Part shown: positions 1-5,370 of the stretch, in pieces
Layout: each line of letters opens with the position of its first letter
Position numbering within the stretch: the first letter of the stretch is position 1
DNA from: CBDUBS01 sp965365445
GTDB taxonomy: Bacteria; Bacteroidota; Rhodothermia; Rhodothermales; DASSAV01
NCBI GenBank assembly: GCA_965365445.1
Contig: CBDUBS010000231.1
Span: 1-5,419, forward strand
DNA: 5,419 bases
Direction: 5' to 3'
The notes under the pieces: generated by a model
The model's input: only the letters and a program-made list of their open reading frames with translations
Database searches by the model: none
What the model was told of the DNA's origin: nothing
Program-made: the position numbers and the translations under genes

Positions 1-66
1 CCCCAGTAGAATTCCGGAAACGTACGGGTTCAGGTACCCTTTCAATCCGGATGCAGGAAAGTTCAT
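1..66 (-). CDS. Start of a probable YeeE/YedE-family (sulfur transport) membrane protein, cut by the window edge
   Basis: Only the first 22 codons are inside the window. From the ATG at 66-64 the frame reads through without a stop to base 1 and gives MNFPASGLKGYLNPYVSGIL followed by LG. The LNPYVSGILLG stretch resembles the opening of YeeE/YedE (DUF395) proteins, which typically begin with an NPY-x-x-G-x-LLG segment leading into the first membrane helix. Members of this family import thiosulfate or related sulfur compounds. The start lies 25 bp after the stop of the NrfD-type gene on the same strand, so it is probably the fourth gene of that operon. No clear Shine-Dalgarno sequence precedes the ATG; the in-frame TTG at codon 8 is an alternative start. 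The family call rests on about a dozen residues and gene context, so another small membrane protein cannot be excluded. Confidence 0.55.
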   Translation of the reverse strand, partial: MNFPASGLKGYLNPYVSGILLG

Positions 67-91
67 GGCATCATGAAATTGATGGTGGATT

Positions 92-1030
92 TCAGTAACC
101 GATCCAGGAGGTCAGTTGCCCGGCCTCTACAATGAAAAACCGGAAAATGAGGCCGCCCGCCAGCACGAAGGCAGGCGCCAGAAAGCGCGGAAGCGACTTC
201 CCCCGCAGATGAACCGATTCGAGAAAGAACGGCAGCAGCAGCCCGATCATCACGACGAATATCCAGAAATACATCGTGAGCGCTCCGCCCAGAATCAGAT
301 CGGCGGCCCGCCGTTGCGGCTCGGCGCCGTATACCATGCTGACGACCATCAAGCCGATCAGCAGCAGCTCGACCATGATCAGCCGCATGTCCAGACGGGC
401 ATAGCGGTGTTGCTCCGCGTGCTCCCGGCTGGAGGCCTGCACGAGCGCAGCCGCCGACGATACGCCGGAGGCCAGAAAAACCAGTCCGAGGATGGAGGTA
501 TTCCAGAAGGGCCGGGCCACATACGCGCTGAGCAGGATGCCGGTATAAATACCCAGCGCCACGCCCATACCGATTGTCCACTTCGCGAGGACGTCCGCAT
601 GGGTTTCCGCGAACGATATAACCGGCCGCAACCAGGGCTGCGCATCGGCCCGGCGCGACCACGAGGGCCAGTTGGCGCGCAGTGTACCCAGCACCAGCAG
701 CACGTTCACCGGAATCACCAGGATGAGTATCCAGGCGCCCCACGACATGGGCGACGTGATCCGGAAGGCCGTGTAGAATCGCCAGACGTACAGTTTGTGC
801 TCCAGGTCCAGAAACAGGGCCAGCATCCCCACGGCCAGCACGACCGGCACGGCCGGCAGCCACCGCTGAGCGGCACCCGACCGCTTGCGAAGCACGCCGA
901 TCGCGCCCAGGATGAGCAGCCCGGCCGCAAGGCCCCCCAGGAACAGGTATACCGGAACCTGCCACTGCCAGACGTCCAGCACCGGGTCGATGTGGGCGTT
1001 GAGTTTATTGGTAATGATCTGTTCTTCCAT
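92..1030 (-). CDS. nrfD: NrfD/PsrC-type quinone-interacting membrane subunit of the molybdoenzyme complex
   Basis: This is an integral membrane anchor of 312 residues that should exchange electrons between the quinone pool and the Fe-S subunit. About eight hydrophobic helices can be seen, roughly at residues 24-47, 58-74, 97-117, 147-169, 179-200, 217-235, 246-269 and 283-303. Family signatures are WQWQVPVYLFLGGLAAG (21-37), SPMSWGAW (93-100), GIYTGILLSA followed by RPFWNT (160-178) and an acidic residue in a later helix (E221). The length is close to Wolinella PsrC and unlike the shorter cytochrome-b-type PhsC. I chose the ATG at 1030-1028 (MEEQII...). The upstream ATG at 1057 would overlap the ferredoxin gene by 20 bp and add nine residues that do not look like the family. 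The gene starts 7 bp after the Fe-S subunit gene, so the two are co-transcribed. Family and complex role are secure; the substrate of the complex is not. Confidence 0.93.
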   Translation of the reverse strand: MEEQIITNKLNAHIDPVLDVWQWQVPVYLFLGGLAAGLLILGAIGVLRKRSGAAQRWLPAVPVVLAVGMLALFLDLEHKLYVWRFYTAFRITSPMSWGAWILILVIPVNVLLVLGTLRANWPSWSRRADAQPWLRPVISFAETHADVLAKWTIGMGVALGIYTGILLSAYVARPFWNTSILGLVFLASGVSSAAALVQASSREHAEQHRYARLDMRLIMVELLLIGLMVVSMVYGAEPQRRAADLILGGALTMYFWIFVVMIGLLLPFFLESVHLRGKSLPRFLAPAFVLAGGLIFRFFIVEAGQLTSWIGY

Positions 1031-1037
1031 AACGGTT

Positions 1038-1586
1038 TCAAACAAGGTAAAACACATTCGGCTCGGTTCCGGCCTGCGGGGCGATGACCTCGTACTTGCG
1101 CCGCTTCAGCAGGCGGCTCACCTCGGAATCCGGGTCGTTCAGGTCGCCGAAATGCATACACCGGGTGGGGCAGGCGGCCACACAGGCGGGGTCGAGTCCT
1201 TCCCGGACGCGGTGCAGGCAGAACGTACATTTGCTTACGTACCCCTCCGGCATCACGAACCGCGCATCGTACGGGCAGGAAGCCACGCACGACTTGCAGC
1301 CGGTGCACAGCGACGGGTCGACGAGCACCACGTTGCTTTCTTCATCCACGAAGCTGGCTCCGGTGGGGCACACGCTCACGCAGGGAGCGTTCGAGCAGTG
1401 GTTGCATCGCTCGGATCGGTACTGCAACGACAGATCGGGGAACTCGCCCGATAGCCGTTCCACAACCCAGTCCCGGCTGAGCCCTTCCGGTACTTCGTTC
1501 TCGGTTTTGCACGCCACCACGCAATCGCCGCACCCGATGCACAGGGCCGTATCGATCACCATGGCGTATCGTTTTTTGAGAGCCAT
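1038..1586 (-). CDS. Four-cluster [4Fe-4S] ferredoxin-like electron transfer subunit (PsrB/PhsB/DmsB type)
   Basis: The 182-residue product should wire electrons between the Mo subunit and the membrane anchor. Sixteen cysteines form four cluster sets: C16-x2-C19-x2-C22-x3-C26; C61-x2-C64-x4-C69-x3-C73; C94-x2-C97-x2-C100-x3-C104; and C120-x2-C123 with C135-x3-C139. This is the arrangement of the PsrB/DmsB/NrfC family, and the length is close to Wolinella PsrB. A seventeenth cysteine, C143, lies just after the last CPT motif. There is no signal peptide, so the subunit would be carried across the membrane folded with the Tat-signal-bearing catalytic subunit. The start is the ATG at 1586-1584 (MALKKRYAMVID). 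Its A is the last base of the upstream TGA (TGATG), and a strong GGGGAGGT lies 6-7 nt before it, so translational coupling is likely. Longer in-frame extensions toward 1901 run through the catalytic gene and are artefacts. Confidence 0.96.
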   Translation of the reverse strand: MALKKRYAMVIDTALCIGCGDCVVACKTENEVPEGLSRDWVVERLSGEFPDLSLQYRSERCNHCSNAPCVSVCPTGASFVDEESNVVLVDPSLCTGCKSCVASCPYDARFVMPEGYVSKCTFCLHRVREGLDPACVAACPTRCMHFGDLNDPDSEVSRLLKRRKYEVIAPQAGTEPNVFYLV

Positions 1587-3832
1587 CAGACTACCTCCCC
1601 GGCGCCGGTGTTTTCGCTCATGAACGTGACGAAATTCGAGCGCCGGCCCGTACCGCCCATGATCGGATCGATGCTCACGTTCGTCACCAGTTCGTTGTCG
1701 TCGGCGCCTTTTCCATAGCTTTTTTTCATCTGCTTCTGCGTGTGGCCGAACCCGTGCACCATGTACACGGCGTCCATGCGGATGCGCTGCGTCAGGCGCA
1801 CCTTCAGCGGAAACGTTCCCTCCACCCCGTCCTGGTTTTTCAGCCTCACGTACTGCCCGTTTTTCAACCCCCAGTCTCGCGCCACGGCCGGGTTGACCCA
1901 CACTTCGTTTTCCGGCATGAGCTCGGTGAGCAGCGGATTATTCGTCGTCCGGGCAAACGTGTGGGCGGGCGCCCGCCCTTGCAGCAGCCGGTAGAAGCCT
2001 TCCGGCGGCTCGGGATGCGCCTGGTACACGGGCACGGGATCGTAGCCGTAATCCGCCAGCTGCTGCGAATACAGCTCGATTTTCCCGGAGGGGGTATTGA
2101 AGTGGATGTCCTCACCCGGCTGGAAATACAACGGCCCCTGCGACGGAAACGTCTTTACACCAAGCTGCTTCATCTCCTCCAGCGACGACCCGGCCGCCGT
2201 CAGCCGCCGGTTCAGGTAGTCCTGCATGTCCTCCCAGGGGAAGTACCGGCCCAGACCCATTTTCTCGGCCAGCCGCTTCACGATCCATTCCGACGGCCGG
2301 GTGTCGTAGGCGGGCTCGAAGGCCGGGGATCGGAGGGCTATCTGCGGCCGCCGCCCCGGCGAGTCGCGCAGGTCGTCGTAGCGCTCCAGGTAGGTGCTTT
2401 CGGGCAGCACCACATCGGCCCAGCCGGCAATCTCGGCGGGCATGATGTCCACCACCACCAGCAGATCGAGCTGCTGGATGGCGTCGATGGTTTTCTGCAT
2501 TTCCGGCAGGGCGAAAATCAGGTTGCTGCCGTAAACGAGCCACGCCTTGATGAGCTTGTCGGGCGCTACCGGATGGAGCGTCGCATCCCGAATTTCCGAG
2601 GCAATCGTGGAAATGGCGAACGGGTACTTCTGCTTCGCGAAGTCGCACAGGGTCCAGGCCGGGGTCGGGAACGGCGGGTGCTCCAGATCGGGAACGGCCG
2701 GTTTCTGCTGGATGTAAAACCCGCCCGGGCGCCCCCAGCTTCCGAGGAGGGCATTCAGGATGGCAATGGCCCGGGAGCGCTGCGTGTCGTCGCCGTACCA
2801 CGTAACGTGCCGGCCGGGGTGGACGAGGGTAGCGGGGGCGTGGCGCCCCATGAGCCGGGCCGTCTCCCGGATGACGGACGGCTCGATGGACGTGATCGGG
2901 TAGGCCCACTCCGGGGTGTTGCGCTCTACGGCCGCTTTCAATGCTTCCAGGCCGATGGTGTACCGCTCCACGTACTCCCGGTCGTACAACCCTTCTTCGA
3001 GGATCACGTTGATCCACGCCAGAATCAGGGCCGTATCCGTGGCCGGCTTGATCGGAAGCCAGTACTTCGCCTTCCCGGCCGCCACCGAAAAGCGCGGATC
3101 GACCACGATCATCTCGCACCCCCGGGAGAGCGCCGTGCTCATCTCCTGAACCTGGCCGTTGTGCAGGTTCTCGCCCAGGTGCGACCCGATGAGCACCATG
3201 CACCGGCTGTTCTCGATATCGGTCCGCTCGGGCGAACCGACTTCCTCCCCGTAGGTCAGCACGAACCCCGTATCGCGGGGCCCGCGGCACTGCGCGAACG
3301 ACGGAGCCGTGATGCACGCCGAGCCGTACGCCTTCGTCAAGGTTTTCCAGTGGGCCGCTCCGTTTCCGTGGCTGAACATCGCCAGCGACTCCGGCCCGTA
3401 GGCTTCCTTCACGGCCGCCAGCTTCGCCGCGATGTAATCGAGCGCTTCTTCCCACTCCACCTCCCGGAATACCTGCTTCCCCCGCTCCTCAACCCGTATC
3501 AGGGGTTTTTTCAGCCTGTCCGGATCGGTATACGATCCGATGCCCCCCGTACCGCGCGTGCAGAACCGTCCGGTGGAATGCTGGTCCTCGTCGTTCCCGA
3601 CTATTTTCCACGGCCTGCCGTTTTTCGTATACACCCACCCGGCGCATTGCCAGAAACACATCTCGCAGTACGTTGGCGTGCGCCGGATGACGTCGCCCGG
3701 CTGCACCGGAAAGGCGGCCGCCGCGCTGGGCGTGGGGTTCAGCACGGCATATCCGCCGCCGAGTACGGCCGCTCCGGCCCCGGCCGCCGATGCGAGCTTG
3801 ATGAAGTCCCTGCGGTTGAACGAGTGTCCCAT
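1586..3832 (-). CDS. Tat-exported molybdopterin oxidoreductase catalytic subunit, polysulfide/thiosulfate reductase (PsrA/PhsA)-like
   Basis: This is a 748-residue catalytic subunit of the DMSO-reductase superfamily, binding Mo-bisMGD and one [4Fe-4S] cluster, probably in the periplasm. It opens with a twin-arginine signal (NRRDFIKLAS, R7-R8), a hydrophobic stretch at about 13-31 and a likely cleavage after SAAAA (about residue 40). The cluster motif is C56-x2-C59-x3-C63-x27-C91. A GS-type motif at 170-171 is followed by C182 (FAQCRGPRD), the probable Mo ligand. VVDPRFS (243-249) and PIKPATDTAL (260-269) belong to the cofactor-binding core, and NALLGSWGRPGG (360-371) is also typical. The C-terminal dinucleotide-binding barrel covers roughly 605-735. 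The length fits PsrA and PhsA (about 760), not the larger TtrA or SoeA. The ATG at 3832 is preceded by a weak GGGGCGGA. It is the first gene of the operon. Polysulfide, thiosulfate, sulfur, arsenate or selenate-type substrates cannot be separated by eye. Confidence 0.93.
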   Translation of the reverse strand: MGHSFNRRDFIKLASAAGAGAAVLGGGYAVLNPTPSAAAAFPVQPGDVIRRTPTYCEMCFWQCAGWVYTKNGRPWKIVGNDEDQHSTGRFCTRGTGGIGSYTDPDRLKKPLIRVEERGKQVFREVEWEEALDYIAAKLAAVKEAYGPESLAMFSHGNGAAHWKTLTKAYGSACITAPSFAQCRGPRDTGFVLTYGEEVGSPERTDIENSRCMVLIGSHLGENLHNGQVQEMSTALSRGCEMIVVDPRFSVAAGKAKYWLPIKPATDTALILAWINVILEEGLYDREYVERYTIGLEALKAAVERNTPEWAYPITSIEPSVIRETARLMGRHAPATLVHPGRHVTWYGDDTQRSRAIAILNALLGSWGRPGGFYIQQKPAVPDLEHPPFPTPAWTLCDFAKQKYPFAISTIASEIRDATLHPVAPDKLIKAWLVYGSNLIFALPEMQKTIDAIQQLDLLVVVDIMPAEIAGWADVVLPESTYLERYDDLRDSPGRRPQIALRSPAFEPAYDTRPSEWIVKRLAEKMGLGRYFPWEDMQDYLNRRLTAAGSSLEEMKQLGVKTFPSQGPLYFQPGEDIHFNTPSGKIELYSQQLADYGYDPVPVYQAHPEPPEGFYRLLQGRAPAHTFARTTNNPLLTELMPENEVWVNPAVARDWGLKNGQYVRLKNQDGVEGTFPLKVRLTQRIRMDAVYMVHGFGHTQKQMKKSYGKGADDNELVTNVSIDPIMGGTGRRSNFVTFMSENTGAGEVV
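1593..1600 (-). promoter_or_regulatory. Strong Shine-Dalgarno sequence for the Fe-S subunit, inside the catalytic-subunit gene
   Basis: On the minus strand GGGGAGGT lies about 6 nt before the ATG at 1586. It sits within the last codons of the catalytic-subunit gene. It fixes the start of the ferredoxin subunit and is the clearest ribosome binding site in the window; most other starts have weak or no such sequence. Confidence 0.8.
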
Positions 3833-3869
3833 ACGTTCCGCCCCGGTCTGTACCGAATCGATTTCTATC

Positions 3870-3900
3870 CCTGAACATTACTATCTGGTTGTATAGTATA
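3870..3900 (-). promoter_or_regulatory. Shared upstream element, copy 1 (before the catalytic-subunit gene)
   Basis: On the minus strand the order is TATACT, AACCAGAT (3890-3883), TAATGTT, AGG. A second copy with the same order lies before mobA at 5100-5070. With one small gap on each side, about 23 of 30 aligned bases agree. The TATACT at 3900-3895 is a possible -10 box, which would put transcription start near the conserved AACCAGAT, but no good -35 box lies at the usual distance. It ends 37 nt before the start codon. It could be a promoter class or an operator. Confidence 0.4.
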
Positions 3901-3991
3901 CGTTCGGCGCAGGGGTTTTCGTGTGGGGGAAACCGGTAGGGATAAGTAGGTGATTTCCTTACACGATCCGGATTTGATTCCTGTGTACCAC

Positions 3992-4002
3992 AAAGCGTGT
4001 AC
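3992..4002. repeat. 11-bp word AAAGCGTGTAC, copy 1
   Basis: AAAGCGTGTAC occurs here and again at 5122-5132, the other divergent intergenic region, and in both places GTA lies four bases upstream of it. An exact 11-base match between such short regions is unlikely by chance. A further GTGTAC sits 14 bp to the left (3983-3988), giving a small tandem arrangement that could be a binding site for a regulator. Confidence 0.4.
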
Positions 4003-4013
4003 AAACCATACCT

Positions 4014-4047
4014 TTTGTGTCACTATATGTAGATACGGTTATATTAG
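4014..4047 (+). promoter_or_regulatory. Candidate promoter for the AhpD-like gene
   Basis: TTTG at 4014-4017 and TATATTAG at 4040-4047 resemble the Bacteroidota promoter pattern (TTTG, then TAnnTTTG); the second box matches five of six fixed positions. The spacer of 22 is slightly long. TATATT also matches the classical TATAAT box at five of six positions. It lies about 100 bp before the ATG at 4145. This is pattern matching only. Confidence 0.22.
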
Positions 4048-4144
4048 CCGGATATATTCCCCGCCGCTACTTTAATTCTTCACCTTGGCTGCGTATCATG
4101 GAGTCAGGAAGGATGTCATCGCTCCACCCCAGTCTGAACGCTTC

Positions 4145-4468
4145 ATGAAATCGACACCGCCGCGCCGATACCGACAGTTCATTCAGGACCATCCGGAGGT
4201 AGGGTCGGCCTACGAACGGCTGAGCGCCGCTGCGAAAACAGAGGGGCCGCTGGATGCCCGAACCGCCGAGCTGGTCAAGCTGGGCATTGCCGTAGGGATG
4301 CAAAGCGAAGGGGCCGTGCACGCCCACGCCCGGAAAGCGCTGGATGCCGGGGCGCGCCCGGACGAGCTGCGCCACGCGGTTATCCTCGCCGTGACCACGC
4401 TGGGCTTTCCGCGTATGATGGCGGCCTACACCTGGGTGGAGGACGTCCTGATTCCCGATGCGGAATAA
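4145..4468 (+). CDS. Carboxymuconolactone decarboxylase/AhpD-like small protein lacking the redox cysteines
   Basis: The 107-residue all-helical protein has the CMD/AhpD core: LDARTAELVKLGIAVGM (36-52), then SEGAVHAHARKALDAGA (54-70) and LRHAVILAVTTLGFPRMM (75-92). In AhpD a Glu sits 12 residues before a C-x2-C-x3-H motif used for disulfide chemistry. Here E42 and H61 are kept at the matching spacing, but the two cysteines are S54 and A57, so ordinary thiol peroxidase-partner activity is not expected. I chose the ATG at 4145. The reading frame is open back to a TTG at 4085, but the extra 20 residues do not look like the family. No Shine-Dalgarno sequence is evident. The gene is divergent from the molybdoenzyme operon and ends 2 bp from the end of mobA. 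The family is well supported; the function is unknown. It may be a structural or lyase-type relative. Confidence 0.88.
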   Translation: MKSTPPRRYRQFIQDHPEVGSAYERLSAAAKTEGPLDARTAELVKLGIAVGMQSEGAVHAHARKALDAGARPDELRHAVILAVTTLGFPRMMAAYTWVEDVLIPDAE

Positions 4469-4470
4469 CC

Positions 4471-5061
4471 CTACCCGGTTTCCAGATCGTCGGGCCGGTT
4501 GATGTTTCGCAGGGCCTCGGCCGGCAGCAGCACCGTCCGTACCGTCAGGCGCTCCAGCAAATCCCGCAGGGCGTACCTTCCGCCGGCCAGTTGCCCTTCT
4601 ACGGCCTCCAGCGCGCTCCGGTGGTAGCACCCGCAGAGCGGATGCACCCGCTCGGCATCCCGCGCCACGACCGCCTGCACCTCCCCACGGCAGGCGAGCA
4701 ATTCGGCCAGGTGCGTCGTTTCGATGAACGGCATGTCCACGGCCGCCACGAGCAGCCCCTGCGTTTCCAGGCGCAGCAACCCGGCGTGGATGCCGGCCAG
4801 CGGGCCTGCATCCGGGTATACATCCACGATGCGCTCCCACCGGCGCCCGACCGGAAGCTCCCGGTCGGCGTCGCGCACGCTCACGTACACCCGGTCCACC
4901 AGCGGGTGCAGCGCCTGAAACACCCGCTCCACCATCGGCCGCCGGTCCACTTCCACCAGCGCTTTATCCCGCCCGAAGCGGCGCGCCCGGCCCCCGGCCA
5001 GAATCAGGCCCGTAGCGGGCGACAGAGGCGCTTTTTCCTCAACTTCCTTCAGCGAATCCAT
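4471..5061 (-). CDS. mobA: Molybdenum cofactor guanylyltransferase MobA
   Basis: MobA attaches GMP from GTP to molybdopterin, making the guanine-dinucleotide cofactor used by DMSO-reductase-family enzymes such as the one encoded at 1586-3832. It acts in the cytoplasm before Tat export. The 196-residue product has the nucleotidyltransferase signature LAGGRARRFGRDKAL (21-35), DAGPLAG (84-90), the metal-binding DMP (109-111), HPLCGCYH (140-147) and NINRPDDL near the end (186-193). Length and motif order are normal for MobA. In the first motif MobA often has S-x-R-M-G where this protein has A-R-R-F-G, a tolerated variation. The ATG at 5061-5059 has an AGG about 10 nt upstream. The gene is separated from the operon by a convergent gene, but shares an upstream element with it, consistent with joint control. 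No mobB or dedicated maturation chaperone gene is in the window. Confidence 0.93.
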   Translation of the reverse strand: MDSLKEVEEKAPLSPATGLILAGGRARRFGRDKALVEVDRRPMVERVFQALHPLVDRVYVSVRDADRELPVGRRWERIVDVYPDAGPLAGIHAGLLRLETQGLLVAAVDMPFIETTHLAELLACRGEVQAVVARDAERVHPLCGCYHRSALEAVEGQLAGGRYALRDLLERLTVRTVLLPAEALRNINRPDDLETG

Positions 5062-5069
5062 CGGATAAG

Positions 5070-5100
5070 CCTAACAATAGCGATCTGGTTACGTACGATA
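5070..5100 (-). promoter_or_regulatory. Shared upstream element, copy 2 (before mobA)
   Basis: On the minus strand the order is TATCGT, AACCAGAT (5090-5083), TATTGTT, AGG, matching the element at 3900-3870 in order and orientation. It contains overlapping palindromes TACGTA and CGTACG (5090-5097). It ends 8 nt before the mobA ATG, so its last bases (AGG) may double as a weak ribosome binding site. If the TATCGT acts as a -10 box, the transcript would have a leader of only about 25-30 nt. Confidence 0.4.
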
Positions 5101-5121
5101 TGGTGACAGACGAAGTAAAGG

Positions 5122-5132
5122 AAAGCGTGTAC
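5122..5132. repeat. 11-bp word AAAGCGTGTAC, copy 2
   Basis: Exact copy of the word at 3992-4002, again with GTA four bases upstream. It lies between mobA and the small open frame at 5161, 28 bp before the latter. In both places it is on the far side of the shared 31-bp element as seen from the minus-strand gene, but the gap between the two differs (101 bp at copy 1, 31 bp here). Confidence 0.4.
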
Positions 5133-5160
5133 TATTCAAGCGTTACCAACCGCTACTGCC

Positions 5161-5307
5161 ATGACTGCACTGTTTGCCGGCTTGCTTCTTCTCGGTTTGA
5201 GCGCCCAGGCCCCCGGCTGGATCGTCGCTCTGGCAGCGGCGATCCTGGGCGGCCTCCTCGCGCTTTTCACCGGACGCCTGGGCCGCGGCCTGACGCACGG
5301 AACCTGA
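5161..5307 (+). CDS. Possible small hydrophobic membrane protein (48 residues)
   Basis: An ATG at 5161 opens a 48-codon frame ending in TGA at 5305-5307. The product has two hydrophobic stretches (about 3-15 and 20-37) separated by QAPG (16-19). It ends in a short basic tail with R39 and R42, as in a helical hairpin with a positively charged end. About three quarters of third codon positions are G or C, in line with coding use in this GC-rich window. There is no Shine-Dalgarno sequence and I do not recognise a family. It is divergent from mobA, with the shared regulatory words between them. It may be a real small membrane protein or a chance frame. Confidence 0.4.
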   Translation: MTALFAGLLLLGLSAQAPGWIVALAAAILGGLLALFTGRLGRGLTHGT

Positions 5308-5350
5308 GCATCTAACCCGGCCGCGCCCTATCCGATCCGCCCGATACCTC

Positions 5351-5370
5351 ATCCCGCCTTCATCCGGGAT
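5351..5370. other. Short hairpin in the gene-free right end
   Basis: ATCCCG (5351-5356) pairs with CGGGAT (5365-5370) around an 8-base loop. It lies 43 bp after the small open frame. No run of T follows on either strand, so it is at best a weak or factor-assisted terminator. Nothing else recognisable is seen from 5308 to 5419. Confidence 0.2.

Larger units (their letters stand above)
3833..4144. other. 312-bp divergent intergenic (control) region between the molybdoenzyme operon and the AhpD-like gene
   Basis: This stretch is visibly richer in A and T than the flanking genes, especially at 3890-3900 and 4020-4060, and carries no convincing gene. It should hold the promoters of the leftward operon and of the rightward gene at 4145. 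Visible items are a 31-bp element shared with the mobA upstream region (3870-3900) that includes the near-palindrome GTATAGTATAC (3891-3901), two GTGTAC words 14 bp apart (3983-3988 and 3997-4002), an 11-bp word also found at 5122-5132, and two TATATT words (4040-4045 and 4053-4058). A 16-codon reading frame (4098-4148) overlaps the next start codon. Confidence 0.7.

Noticed and set aside
116..1087. A 323-codon plus-strand frame opposite the NrfD-type gene, and a 300-codon minus-strand frame at 63-965
   Set aside because: Both have low-complexity, highly charged or Arg/Gly-rich products and overlap a gene with clear family motifs and membrane helices.
1587..1901. A longer N-terminus for the Fe-S subunit reaching 1901
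   Set aside because: The extension lies in the coding part of the catalytic subunit and is Arg-rich and unlike the family. The ATG at 1586 has a strong ribosome binding site and gives the usual length.
2112..3455. A 447-codon minus-strand frame inside the catalytic-subunit gene
   Set aside because: It is an alternate frame of the same strand, rich in Arg, Gly and Ala, with no recognisable domain.
1742..3874. A 710-codon open frame on the plus strand, opposite the catalytic subunit
   Set aside because: It is the antisense shadow of a GC-rich gene. Its product is rich in Arg, Pro, Gly and His with no domain, while the opposite strand has a full set of molybdoenzyme motifs.
3489..4004. A 171-codon minus-strand frame spanning the start of the catalytic gene and the intergenic region
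   Set aside because: It overlaps the Tat signal region in another frame and has no family features.
3973..4025. Possible FNR or CRP-type site (TTTGATT, TTTTGTGTCAC)
   Set aside because: Only one half-site is present in each case and the required symmetric partner is missing at the right spacing.
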